Shown here in pieces: positions 16,213 through 25,003 of a stretch of DNA of 64,000 nucleotides. Position 1 is the first letter of the stretch. Every line of letters starts with the position of its first letter. The stretch spans positions 1 to 64,000 of the forward strand of contig CAMYKS010000008.1 of NCBI GenBank assembly GCA_947259115.1. The letters run 5' to 3'. Under the pieces are notes generated by a model. The model did not search any database. It worked only from the letters and a program-made list of their open reading frames with translations, and was not told the origin of the DNA. A program made the translations under genes and the position numbers. This DNA is from an uncultured Desulfobulbaceae bacterium. GTDB taxonomy: Bacteria; Desulfobacterota; Desulfobulbia; Desulfobulbales; BM004.

Positions 16213-18564
16213 ATGGTTAGTTCACAAACATTCTCCGAAATACTCGGTGTCGGCTACAGGGAGGCTGTTGTCATTCTTTCCCGGGACCTGAAAATCGTAA
16301 GTGCCAACGAAACATTTCTGCAAGCCAATAATCTCCGCCTGCAGGAGATTGAAGGGAAAAGATGCCACGAAGTTCTGCAAAGCTGCATGAACTTCTGCAA
16401 GGAACAGATTGATGAGTGTCCTGTGCACGAATCCCTGTCCACCCACAAACCTGTCAGCATCACCCAGCAGGATGTCATTCTGGATTCCGTCCCGCATCAC
16501 TTTAAAATAGACATCTATCCTGTCATAGATGAAAAAGAGAGTGAAACCTATTTTCTGCACATCGCCAGGGATATCACCAACCGCATCGAAGAGGAACGTC
16601 TTAAAGACAACATGTGGATGGAGATATTGAGCCGTATGGAAAGCCTCTATGCGGCAATGGTTACAGGTGATGAGAACATGGAAAACATCAGGGGGGAAAT
16701 TGACCAGCTCATTGAAATTGTTCCCCTTGCAGTGGTTGTCTGGGACCCCAAGGGTAAGATCACCCGCTGGAATTCCAATGCTGAGATCCTTTTCGGACGT
16801 TCTGCTTCCGAGGTTTCAGGAAAGCCATTCATTGATTTTTTTGCCAGCGGCACATCCCAGGAAAAATTTTCAGACATTATGCACTCCCTGCAAATGGGGC
16901 AGACGGAAGTCTATTCCCTGGCTGAAAACAGGACGGCTTCAGGACATATCATCACCTGCGAGTGGTACCATAACGCTTATCAGTTTAACGAAAAGGGAGA
17001 TATATCCGCCTGTCTGTCCATCGGGCAGGATGCCACCCAGCGTTTGGCTGCGGAAAAAAAGGTGACAAAACTTGAAACCAATATGGAGGCGATCCTCAAT
17101 GCCACCGCTGATGCCATTGTCGGCATGAACAATCTCAGGCGCATTACCCTGTGGAACCCTGCCGCCGAAAAACTCTTTGGCTGGCTGGCCAAGGAGGTCC
17201 AGGGCCGGGAGATAGAAATGCTGATCCCTGCCGATCTGCGGGAAGGTCAGGGACGGAAATTTCGAAAATTCATGGAGGGACGGGGACAGAGAAAAGGACA
17301 AAAAAAGACCTTTGAAACATCGGCCCTGAGACGGGATGGTATCAATATCCCGGTTGAAATCACCCTCTCTTCCGCCTTCATTGATAACAAGCTCTTCGGT
17401 TTTGCAGCATTTCACGATATTACCGAAAAAAAACGCACTGAAAAAATTCTGGTGCAGTCTGAAAAAATGCGTTCTTTGGGAGAGATGGCAAGTGGTGTGG
17501 CCCATGACTTTAACAACAGCCTGACCACGATCCTGGGTAATATTAAACTGCTCAAAGAAACCGGGGTTGATAGTGCCATAACGGAAAAACTCGACGCCGT
17601 TGAACAGGCAGCCCGACATGGAGCAGAAAAGATTGCCGGCCTGCAGGGATTCAGCCAAACGCCTGATGATGCTGTTGCCAAACACTTTAAACTGCTGGCC
17701 CTGAAACCCCTGGTTGATGAAGTACGAAATCTCACCCGCTTCAGGTGGAAGGACCTGCCCCAGAAAGAAGGTCACACCATTGAGTTTACAACGGAAGTAA
17801 AAGGCTCTCCTGTACTGCATATAAACGGTTCTGATTTCAAGGAAATGCTGACAAACCTCATCTTCAATGCTGTTGACGCAATGCCCCAGGGGGGCCATAT
17901 CCATCTCAGCGTCAAACAGGAAGGTGAAAAGGTCTTAATAACGGTCCGGGATAACGGCATTGGTTTGTCAAAAGAAGATGCAGCCCATATTTTTGAGCCC
18001 TATTTTACCACTAAGGCCAGGGGACATGCCGGCCTTGGCTTGCGCATTGCCAGGCGCTTTGTCGAGCGTTATGGTGGGTCCATTGCTGTGGAGAGCGTCA
18101 GGGGAGCCGGTACTACATTCACGATTGAATTTCCTCTTCTTACCACCACTGACCCTGAAAAATTGACCCAAGCCGTAAAGCCCACACAAGCAATTCCTTT
18201 GCAGATTCTTGTCATTGATGACGAACCTCTGGTCCGCAGCCTTTTGAAACAGGTACTGGAAGATAGTGGCCATTCGGTGACGGAAGCGGGCAACGGTCAG
18301 GAAGGTGTCCGCTGCTTCAGGAATAGTCTAATTGACCTGGTTATTACAGACCATGGAATGCCTGTCATGAATGGTCTGGATGCCGCCTTCCGCATCAAAA
18401 ACCTGAAACCTGCAACCCCGGTCCTGCTCATTACAGGCTGGCAGGCGGAAACTGATGCAGTTTTTCAGAAACCAAGCGGTATAGATGAATTTATTAGCAA
18501 ACCGTTCGACCTGGAGAACATCCTGGATCTGGTACAGGCGTACGGTTATAAAATTAAAAAGTAA
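16213..18564 (+). CDS. Hybrid PAS histidine kinase, candidate hydrogen-signal transducer
   Basis: A 783-residue soluble protein 29 bases after the hydrogenase large subunit. Domains in order: PAS with several Cys (about 10-130), PAS (about 165-285), PAS (about 290-410), dimerisation/phosphoacceptor domain with His431 in VAHDFNNSLTTILGN, ATPase domain (NLIFNAVDAM, DNGIGL, GLGLRIARRF), and a C-terminal receiver with Asp713 in VITDHGMPVMNG. There is no membrane segment. In known hydrogen sensors (HoxBCJ, HupUVT) a cytosolic hydrogenase controls a PAS kinase; position and domain layout suggest the same here, with the receiver fused on. The downstream response regulator is not in the vicinity. Confidence 0.87.
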   Translation: MVSSQTFSEILGVGYREAVVILSRDLKIVSANETFLQANNLRLQEIEGKRCHEVLQSCMNFCKEQIDECPVHESLSTHKPVSITQQDVILDSVPHHFKIDIYPVIDEKESETYFLHIARDITNRIEEERLKDNMWMEILSRMESLYAAMVTGDENMENIRGEIDQLIEIVPLAVVVWDPKGKITRWNSNAEILFGRSASEVSGKPFIDFFASGTSQEKFSDIMHSLQMGQTEVYSLAENRTASGHIITCEWYHNAYQFNEKGDISACLSIGQDATQRLAAEKKVTKLETNMEAILNATADAIVGMNNLRRITLWNPAAEKLFGWLAKEVQGREIEMLIPADLREGQGRKFRKFMEGRGQRKGQKKTFETSALRRDGINIPVEITLSSAFIDNKLFGFAAFHDITEKKRTEKILVQSEKMRSLGEMASGVAHDFNNSLTTILGNIKLLKETGVDSAITEKLDAVEQAARHGAEKIAGLQGFSQTPDDAVAKHFKLLALKPLVDEVRNLTRFRWKDLPQKEGHTIEFTTEVKGSPVLHINGSDFKEMLTNLIFNAVDAMPQGGHIHLSVKQEGEKVLITVRDNGIGLSKEDAAHIFEPYFTTKARGHAGLGLRIARRFVERYGGSIAVESVRGAGTTFTIEFPLLTTTDPEKLTQAVKPTQAIPLQILVIDDEPLVRSLLKQVLEDSGHSVTEAGNGQEGVRCFRNSLIDLVITDHGMPVMNGLDAAFRIKNLKPATPVLLITGWQAETDAVFQKPSGIDEFISKPFDLENILDLVQAYGYKIKK

Positions 18565-18597
18565 TCACTCGCCCCCTTTCTGCTTAGGAAAAGAGCA

Positions 18598-19014
18598 TCA
18601 GAAAGCAGAGACATTCCTGCTTTTCAAAAAGGCTGCAAAGGGTTTATCCCATTCCTTAATGTGAAGAGTATACCAGCCCGCAAACATATCCTGCACTTCG
18701 ACCATTAAGGCCTTGCTGGCCCCCTCCCTGTATAAGCGTCCATACAGTTCTGAGACCTCCCCCATTAACCTGTCATGCTGAGCCTTGTGTTTCTTCAGCC
18801 GGTTGTAGCCGTGAGTCTTCATCGCCTCCTCTTCTTCCCTGAAATGGAACTTCACATAATCATCCAGGTTATCCAGGGCCGCTTTCAGTTTGTCCTGGTC
18901 TGCAAGCACCGAATCATTAGAGACTGCATTTGCCCACATCAAAAGTGCCCGGTGCTGGTCATCAATCGTATCAATCCCTGTTTTCAGATCATCGGTTAAT
19001 TCTAAAGGTTTCAT
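18598..19014 (-). CDS. Bacteriohemerythrin
   Basis: A 138-residue four-helix protein that binds oxygen at a non-heme di-iron site. The iron ligands are visible: DDQHRAL (His, helix 1), YVKFHFREEEEAM (His and Glu, helix 2), HKAQHD (two His, helix 3) and LHIKEWDKP (His and Asp, helix 4). Single-domain bacteriohemerythrins are abundant in anaerobes and are thought to store, scavenge or sense oxygen. It stands alone, convergent with the kinase (33 bases apart). Confidence 0.94.
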   Translation of the reverse strand: MKPLELTDDLKTGIDTIDDQHRALLMWANAVSNDSVLADQDKLKAALDNLDDYVKFHFREEEEAMKTHGYNRLKKHKAQHDRLMGEVSELYGRLYREGASKALMVEVQDMFAGWYTLHIKEWDKPFAAFLKSRNVSAF

Positions 19015-19076
19015 AAGCTAAATCCTCCATTTTTTCCTTACGTTGTCTTATATATGGGCAATACTCTCAATTAACT

Positions 19077-19574
19077 TTACTTTGCAATGGCATGCCGGGC
19101 CTCTTCTACGGTAGCCCATATGCGATAGCGCACCTCAAACCCTGTGGGCACATAGACTACCATGGGCAACTTGCTGTTGTAGCGTAACAGCTGTTCATCC
19201 CCGCGTACCAGCACAAAAGCCTCTTTTTTTTCCTCGCCGGGCGGGCAGGCCATCATGGTTGAAGCGCCGGGACCTTCGGCGTTACGGAGAATATAGAATG
19301 AATAACCCCGGCCGTCTATAATCTGCCTTTCAAGTGTACCGGACAGGGAATGGAGATTGCAGTCGATCTCCATGGTCTTGCCGACCAACAGCTCCACCTT
19401 GCGAAGATCTTCATTGGCATACGGCTCAAGATGAATGAGCATCCTGGCATAGCCGCCTTCAGGCAGGGGGTAGGGGTTCATGGGGTCAGAGCCGGCAAAA
19501 GAGACCGATGCCAACATCAGAAGTACGCATAGCAATATAAGCTTGATGAATCTTGCCAGAATTATGTGAAGCAT
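19077..19574 (-). CDS. eco: Ecotin-family periplasmic serine protease inhibitor
   Basis: The first in-frame start is a GTG only 2 bases from GGAGG, and the ATG three bases further (19574) has a 5-base spacing, so I use the ATG, giving 165 residues. Residues 1-27 are a signal peptide. The mature part aligns throughout with E. coli ecotin: KVELLVGKTMEIDCNLH, the reactive loop STMMACP with Met at P1, and LRYNSKLPMVVYVP. The two Cys that form the ecotin disulfide are kept. Ecotin dimers trap chymotrypsin-fold proteases, including host and predator enzymes. It lies between the hemerythrin gene and the polyferredoxin gene without obvious functional link. Confidence 0.95.
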   Translation of the reverse strand: MLHIILARFIKLILLCVLLMLASVSFAGSDPMNPYPLPEGGYARMLIHLEPYANEDLRKVELLVGKTMEIDCNLHSLSGTLERQIIDGRGYSFYILRNAEGPGASTMMACPPGEEKKEAFVLVRGDEQLLRYNSKLPMVVYVPTGFEVRYRIWATVEEARHAIAK

Positions 19575-19852
19575 CACTGCCTCCTTTTTGTGTTAAGACG
19601 CCTGGTGTAACCCTTCCATGAGGGCTGCTTATCCTTCCTTTCCTGCTAGCCGATAAAGCAATTTAGTCTTTATCATTTTTCATTGCAAGAAAACCAGGCG
19701 GGTATTTCTGCACTGAATAGGCCCCCGGCCATCTGGAACCTGAGGCCATAAAGCCTGCACATGGTTTTGTATCAGTTCTTTTGTCTGCTCTGAACAGATT
19801 TGGCAAGACTCTCGCAGCCAGGGAGAAAATCTACGCTGTTTATGAAAAAATG

Positions 19853-21859
19853 TCAAAAAAGCAGGACTGAAACCACTGCCATGACAACAAGTGGCAGGTG
19901 CCGGAAAAAGGCCGGAGCCACCTTTTCAGACGGCAGCAGGGCCACGAGTTTTGCGGCCACGGTAACGGACAGGGAAAAACCGATAATGATCAGGATGATC
20001 TGCAGAATATAGATGGACTGCATGTCGAGCCGGAAGGCAATATGCGGCATAGAGTAGCCCACCTGGTTGCCGAGGATGACAAAGAAATCCGCCGCATGGT
20101 TCAAGAGCGGCACAAGCCGTATGGCAATTTCATTGGCATAGACTAAAGGCAGCATGACCAGAAAGAAAGTGGAACCGAACCCCTTGCCGGCGTCCGTGTC
20201 AACCTTTCCCATGAAAGCAACACCGGCCACGGCAACATGGTAGGCAAACAGAACAGAGCAGAGCATCAGGATTGCATAGGTCCATTCCATGGAGGCCACA
20301 TAGGAGTTGACCTTCTGGGGCAGTACAGTGAGGTCAAGGCCTCTGAATATCTGGGTGCCCCAGAGCAGCGGCACAAAAAGGACCATGGCCAGGTCGGCGC
20401 TGCGGCTGTTCCAGAGCTCCCAGCCGGGAGGGCGCAGGTTGAAGCGCACGGCCTGATTCCGGCAGGCCTTCATGCAATTGCCGCACAGAACACAATCCTG
20501 GTTGGTATCCATGGCAAAGGGCCCCTTGCCCATGGAGCAGCCCGGCGTATCACCGCTTCCGGTATAACAGACATAATCGGTACATTCATGGCTGCAGTAA
20601 TTATAATTGGAGCGCACTTCTACTATGGAGGCCCGGGCAAAGGTGGCGACCATCTGGCCGAGCGGGCAGACATAGCGGCACCATATCCTACCCTCAAAGA
20701 GCAGGGCAAATAGCACTGCTGAACCCAGCATGGCTAGCAAAAGCCAGGCAGTTTCCGTGGGCCTCTCAAACATATGCAGGGCCGCCTGGGCCCAGAAGAT
20801 GATGGCCAGGCCCACAGCGCTTATAAAAAAGCCGTAGTTCAGATAATTGGGCAGGATCTTCCAGCGTTTGATCTTCAGTTTCCTCACCAGACCGCTGAAA
20901 AATCCTATGGGACAGAAGCTGCACCATATTCTAGCCAGGAGCAGGCAGCTTAAGATAAGCAATGGCTCCCAGTTGGCCCAGACCAGCAGCAGGGAAATAT
21001 TTGAGTCCGGTGACGGATTGCCCCATATACCCAGAATGACCACCAGTACAAACATAGCCGCAACAATTACCTGGGGGACAACAGGATAGAACGGACTTTG
21101 AAAAAAATTTCGTACTAAGCTGATTGACAGAAGATTGAAGGCATTTTTACCGGTTATGGGCACCGTGCCGATAAAGACGTCTTCAGCAGTTATGACATCT
21201 CCTTTTGCCAGGCTGATGGAACGGGATACCACCTCCTCCAGCTCGTCAAAGTTTCCAGGCCAGTTATACGCCATCATCTTGTTAAGGGCTTCCTGGTCGA
21301 TCTTTTTGACTGCTTTGCCCTGCTCCTTACCTATGGCCCGCAGCAAAAGCTGGATCACTTCCTTTAAGTCTCTTTTTCTGTTGCGCAGCGGTTCCAGCCG
21401 TAACTGGTCAGCAGCAAGGTATTCGTAGAGAACATTCTCCAGGTTCAGGTCATCTGTAACATCAATGATGATCCTGGCCGAAGCACGGGTCGGCCGCTCC
21501 GCTCCCAAAGGATAGTACATACCGGTCTTGAGGTATTCCAGCAGCAGCCGCTGGACCTTGGGTTCAAGCCCGGCGCCCTCCTTTATGACCAGGGTGCCGT
21601 TATGGGCCAGCTTCAGAAAGCCCTGCCATGGTGCATAGGTTTGCCCATATGTTTCAGGGTCATATCCGAAAAGGGCGGCCATCTGCTCCAGTTCCCGGTA
21701 ATAAACCGTTTCTCTTTCATGCTGCAGCCCGTCGGCAACTAAATCGGGTATATGGGCCGGATCAAAAATTATATAGGAGCCTTCCCGATTTTCGCCGTGC
21801 TTATGTATAAACTGTGCCACCCTTGACTTCATTGAACCACGGTCACCGCAAAGCAGCAC
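19853..21859 (-). CDS. Degenerate AAA domain fused to a NosR/NapH-like membrane polyferredoxin
   Basis: Starts at a GTG; the frame upstream is closed by TAA at 21884-21886. The 668-residue product opens mid-way in a sigma-54 activator-type AAA domain (about 1-245): the P-loop is degenerate (LLCGDRGSMKSRVA), the usual LFLDE of Walker B is TLVIKE, and the GAFTGA loop is missing, so it cannot be a normal sigma-54 activator. Residues about 275-668 form a membrane polyferredoxin: IWCSFCPIGFF, IWCRYVCPLGQ, a CxxCxxCxxxC set (CVLCGNCMKAC) and about nine helices. Such cNMP-AAA-polyferredoxin proteins occur in deltaproteobacteria as one chain; here the cyclic-nucleotide part is a separate gene 89 bases upstream. 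Confidence 0.78.
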   Translation of the reverse strand: MLLCGDRGSMKSRVAQFIHKHGENREGSYIIFDPAHIPDLVADGLQHERETVYYRELEQMAALFGYDPETYGQTYAPWQGFLKLAHNGTLVIKEGAGLEPKVQRLLLEYLKTGMYYPLGAERPTRASARIIIDVTDDLNLENVLYEYLAADQLRLEPLRNRKRDLKEVIQLLLRAIGKEQGKAVKKIDQEALNKMMAYNWPGNFDELEEVVSRSISLAKGDVITAEDVFIGTVPITGKNAFNLLSISLVRNFFQSPFYPVVPQVIVAAMFVLVVILGIWGNPSPDSNISLLLVWANWEPLLILSCLLLARIWCSFCPIGFFSGLVRKLKIKRWKILPNYLNYGFFISAVGLAIIFWAQAALHMFERPTETAWLLLAMLGSAVLFALLFEGRIWCRYVCPLGQMVATFARASIVEVRSNYNYCSHECTDYVCYTGSGDTPGCSMGKGPFAMDTNQDCVLCGNCMKACRNQAVRFNLRPPGWELWNSRSADLAMVLFVPLLWGTQIFRGLDLTVLPQKVNSYVASMEWTYAILMLCSVLFAYHVAVAGVAFMGKVDTDAGKGFGSTFFLVMLPLVYANEIAIRLVPLLNHAADFFVILGNQVGYSMPHIAFRLDMQSIYILQIILIIIGFSLSVTVAAKLVALLPSEKVAPAFFRHLPLVVMAVVSVLLF

Positions 21860-21948
21860 CGGGAGGTCGGAACAGCAGAAGGTTTAAACAAATTACCGCA
21901 GTTTATTAGCCCGCTTTGTAGAGCAGCTTAATGGGATGCAGGGCCGGG

Positions 21949-22593
21949 TCACCAGCTGGCGTTGAACCATTTTCGTATTGCTGCCTGCGATGCCTGTGGA
22001 TACTCCCTGTACAGGTTAAGAAACACCGACTTCGGCACTGCCAGAATACTGGTTTTTTCCATGGCCCTGGCCGTAACAAACCTGGGGCTTTCGGTCAGGA
22101 GACTCATTTCGCCGAATACTTCACCGGCCCTGTGCACTGCAAGGTCAATCTCCTTCCCTTTTTCAGGCTTATGGGACAGGCTGACTGTACCAAGCAGAAT
22201 GACATAGACGTAGTCACTGCCCTCCTTCTGCCTGAAAACTATTTCGCTGGAGTCAAAGGTAAGCCTTGCTGATTTGGAATGGATATCGGTAATAACACTT
22301 TTAGGAAGGGAATAAAAAATGGCAGAGTTTGCAAGGCGATCAATATCCTGGAGCTTCAGCGCCTGTGCCAGGTCTTTCTTCGTGATGGCATCTGCATCAA
22401 GCAGCAACATGCCGATCAAAGGATCATAGCCTTTTGAGCGCAGGTTATCCTGGCGGTCCAGTCCATACATTACCGCCGTTTCATCACAGGCACCTGCAGC
22501 CAGTAAATATTCACACAACATTCCGGCCGGCTCTCTCGCCTGTGCTGAAAAATGAGAGATCTTTTCACTATGCGGTTCAACCATATCTGCCAC
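21949..22593 (-). CDS. Cyclic nucleotide-binding (CRP-like sensor) domain protein
   Basis: A 214-residue soluble protein. Residues about 95-205 are a cNMP-binding jelly roll, with GEVFGEMSLLTESPRFVTARA as the phosphate-binding cassette. The N-terminal 90 residues resemble an atypical helical segment (YDPLIGMLLLDADAITKKDLAQAL). No helix-turn-helix follows, so it is not itself a CRP-type regulator. The next gene on the strand carries an AAA domain that lacks its first 25 or so residues, and the 89 bases between contain stops in the relevant frames, so the pair may be a split form of a longer ancestral protein. The effector nucleotide is unknown. Confidence 0.78.
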   Translation of the reverse strand: MADMVEPHSEKISHFSAQAREPAGMLCEYLLAAGACDETAVMYGLDRQDNLRSKGYDPLIGMLLLDADAITKKDLAQALKLQDIDRLANSAIFYSLPKSVITDIHSKSARLTFDSSEIVFRQKEGSDYVYVILLGTVSLSHKPEKGKEIDLAVHRAGEVFGEMSLLTESPRFVTARAMEKTSILAVPKSVFLNLYREYPQASQAAIRKWFNASW

Positions 22594-22808
22594 CCGCTGC
22601 CTGGATGGAATTTTACAAGGCCAGTTTAGCTTATTTCCGTTATTTTTGCTAATTCATTTGTTTGACGCACTCCATCTTCAAATAATGACCAGCCTTCCCA
22701 TGCCACCACTGTTGATGATTTTGTTTAGACCGATATTTTCCTTGCTAAAATTAACAATATTATTATACAGTTATACGTAAAAATATAAACTGATCCAGGA
22801 GGCGGAAT

Positions 22809-23339
22809 ATGCAGATAGTACCAGATAGCTATTGGGGGCATCTAGAATACTCCCTACAATTTACTCTTTTCTTAATTCTCTTATGTTTCATTCCCTTTCT
22901 CATGAGCAGCTGCGCAAAAACCACCACCGTAAATATGGACCAGATGGACATCACCATGCATGAAAATTGGAGTGGCGATTATCCTGTATCCGAACTTGGC
23001 AGGCTGCCCGAAAAACAGCAGGATTTGACCGCCGGCTATATCGGCGATACTGAAACATTTATCCCCGTCTGGCGGGCCTTCATGCCCAAAGAAATTCTGC
23101 CGTTAGTTGATTTCAGCAAAAACATAGTTGTTTATACGCGCAACACCCGCTTCTATAACCGAAAATCAATTATCTCAGTTAGACAGCAAAACGGGATTGC
23201 GGAAATAATTGCCATGGAAACAAGGACAGCCATGCCCATAGAAGAAAAAGTTGCAATGGCCATGGCAGTCATACCACGCCAAGGTGTGAAGGCCATCAAG
23301 GCCGGCGATAAAACAGTCCAGGTAAAGGACTTGCTGTAA
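22809..23339 (+). CDS. Hypothetical lipoprotein, possibly PrcB-like
   Basis: A 176-residue protein with a hydrophobic N-terminal segment ending in FLMSSCAK, a plausible lipobox (Cys at about residue 36), so probably anchored to a membrane on the outside. The C-terminal 100 residues (FIPVWRAFMPKEILPLVDFS ... IPRQGVKAIKAGDKTVQV) faintly resemble the PrcB/protease-stability fold, but I cannot be sure. GGAGG lies 6 bases before the ATG. It heads a run of four genes with gaps of 12, 11 and 42 bases. Confidence 0.7.
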   Translation: MQIVPDSYWGHLEYSLQFTLFLILLCFIPFLMSSCAKTTTVNMDQMDITMHENWSGDYPVSELGRLPEKQQDLTAGYIGDTETFIPVWRAFMPKEILPLVDFSKNIVVYTRNTRFYNRKSIISVRQQNGIAEIIAMETRTAMPIEEKVAMAMAVIPRQGVKAIKAGDKTVQVKDLL

Positions 23340-23351
23340 TTTCAGGTTGAA

Positions 23352-24509
23352 ATGAACAGTTTATTTAATTTCCGAATGATTTTAATAAGTTTTCTGTTGC
23401 TTGCAGGAGGGCTCTCATGTGCCGGGGTGAAAGACAGATCAACCGGGCCGAATGCTTTGCCCGGAAAAAACCCTGCGACTACAGCCTATCTCATCCAAAA
23501 TGAGTGGATACAGCTTGAAAACGGGCGGGCTGAATGGCCGGCTGCCCCTGGTGCTGCCGCCAGGGTAATGGTGGCATTATCTGGTAAACCTGTTCAAAGC
23601 GATTTAGATAACGACGGCGATGAAGACGCTGTCATATTTCTAACTTACCAGGGCGGGGGCAGCGGCACATTTTTTTATATTGCTGCCGCACTTCAGGAAA
23701 AAGAGCAGTATAGAGGCACAAACGGAATTTTTCTCGGCGACCGCATCAGGTCCCCTGCCGCAATTTTACAAAACGGCATGATTATCGTGAATTTTCTGGA
23801 CCGCAGGCCTGACGAGCCTATGACGTCAGCACCAAGTGCACTGCAGAGGCGATATTTTATTCTGAACAATTCCATGTTAGATGAAATTAAGCCTGCTGCA
23901 GATGAATCAGTATACCAGGGCTGGCTGACCATCGGTCATGAGGTCCGTTCATTTCAGCCCTGTGATGAAAAAAATGACCTCTGGCTCCTGGGTAAATCGC
24001 CTGCGCTTGCTAAGATCATTTCAGCTTATAATGAAACTGCTGCTGATTTTCCACCGTATGCACCTGTTTTCGCAATTCTTACCGGCAAAAAAACCGTTTC
24101 ACCGGCAGTAGGATTTGGTGCGGACTACAAAGAGTCACTTGCCACCACACAGCTTATCAAGATCCTGCCACAGGGGAACTGCAGAAGCGATTTGATCCTG
24201 CTGGACTCTCCCTTGCCGGGAGCCCATATTTCCTCGCCGCTTACCATAAAGGGACAGGCCCGCGGCACATGGTTTTTTGAAGGGGATTTCCCTGTTATGC
24301 TGCTGGATGCGCATGGCCAGAAAGTAGCAGAGAGTCACGCAACAGCCCAAGGGGAATGGATGACGAAAAACTTTGTCGACTTTGAAGGGACAATAGCGTT
24401 TCCGGGTTCCTTTTCCGGCCGCAATGGCACCCTGATACTGAAAAAGGACAATCCCACCGGCCTGGCTGAATTTGATGATTTTCTAAAAATTCCAGTAACC
24501 TTTGAATAA
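23352..24509 (+). CDS. Lipoprotein with FG-GAP-like motif and Gmad2-like C-terminal domain
   Basis: A 385-residue envelope protein. The signal segment ends in LAGGLSCAG, a good lipobox. SDLDNDGDEDAVIFL (about residues 80-95) is a Ca-binding DxDxDG motif of the FG-GAP/integrin type. The last 100 residues, from DSPLPGAHISSPLTIKGQAR to the end, match the immunoglobulin-like Gmad2 domain found in spore-germination and other surface proteins. The middle part is unrecognised. Function unknown; co-transcribed with the preceding lipoprotein (12-base gap) and the following thioredoxin. Confidence 0.72.
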   Translation: MNSLFNFRMILISFLLLAGGLSCAGVKDRSTGPNALPGKNPATTAYLIQNEWIQLENGRAEWPAAPGAAARVMVALSGKPVQSDLDNDGDEDAVIFLTYQGGGSGTFFYIAAALQEKEQYRGTNGIFLGDRIRSPAAILQNGMIIVNFLDRRPDEPMTSAPSALQRRYFILNNSMLDEIKPAADESVYQGWLTIGHEVRSFQPCDEKNDLWLLGKSPALAKIISAYNETAADFPPYAPVFAILTGKKTVSPAVGFGADYKESLATTQLIKILPQGNCRSDLILLDSPLPGAHISSPLTIKGQARGTWFFEGDFPVMLLDAHGQKVAESHATAQGEWMTKNFVDFEGTIAFPGSFSGRNGTLILKKDNPTGLAEFDDFLKIPVTFE

Positions 24510-24520
24510 GGAGAACAGCT

Positions 24521-24961
24521 GTGAACAGTATCGTCGTGGTTTGCAACAACTGCTCCACAAAGAACAGGGTCCCGGCTGACAAGCAGCACCTGGGACCAAA
24601 ATGCGGCAAATGCAAAGAGGCCTTTTCTTTTGCCGGTTCTGCCGTGCCTGTTGAACTTGACGACTCTACATTCCCCAGGTTTGTCAGCCAGGCCTCAAAA
24701 CCTGTGATGGTGGATTTCTTCTCGCCAACATGCGGGCCATGCAGGATGCTGGCACCGGTTATAGGCTCCATGGCCCGTAAATTTTATGGCCGCGTCATCA
24801 TTGCCACGATCGACACCAGCCGCAACCAGACGACTGCATCCCAGTATAAGATCAGGGGTGTCCCCACGCTGCTCTTTTTTAAAAACGGCCAACTTGTCGA
24901 CCAGGCAACCGGTGCGCTTCCTGAACAGGACCTTGCCGGCCTCCTTGAAAAGCATGCCTAA
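24521..24961 (+). CDS. trxC: Thioredoxin 2 (zinc-ribbon type)
   Basis: A 146-residue cytoplasmic thiol-disulfide oxidoreductase. The N-terminal zinc ribbon has CNNC and CGKC; the thioredoxin fold follows with the active site FFSPTCGPCRM and the cis-Pro segment IRGVPTLLFFKNG. This layout is diagnostic of Trx2/TrxC, which protects proteins under oxidative stress. The start is GTG, preceded by AAGGAGA at a 7-8 base spacing. The gene sits 11 bases after the lipoprotein gene. Confidence 0.93.
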   Translation: MNSIVVVCNNCSTKNRVPADKQHLGPKCGKCKEAFSFAGSAVPVELDDSTFPRFVSQASKPVMVDFFSPTCGPCRMLAPVIGSMARKFYGRVIIATIDTSRNQTTASQYKIRGVPTLLFFKNGQLVDQATGALPEQDLAGLLEKHA

Positions 24962-25003
24962 AGCATAGCCAAATACAAATAAATCGTATAGGCTTTCACA
25001 GTA

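Noticed and set aside
16939-17904. Minus-strand open frame of about 320 codons in the hybrid kinase
   Set aside because: Lies fully opposite the PAS-kinase core, whose motifs are intact; the reverse frame has no recognisable protein.
18576-18605. CTTTCTG/CAGAAAG hairpin between kinase and hemerythrin as a terminator
   Set aside because: No T run on either side and it overlaps the hemerythrin stop.
21860-21951. TGA at the end of the cyclic-nucleotide gene as a second selenocysteine site
   Set aside because: A TAA follows after six codons in frame and no hairpin or homologous extension follows, so it is an ordinary stop.
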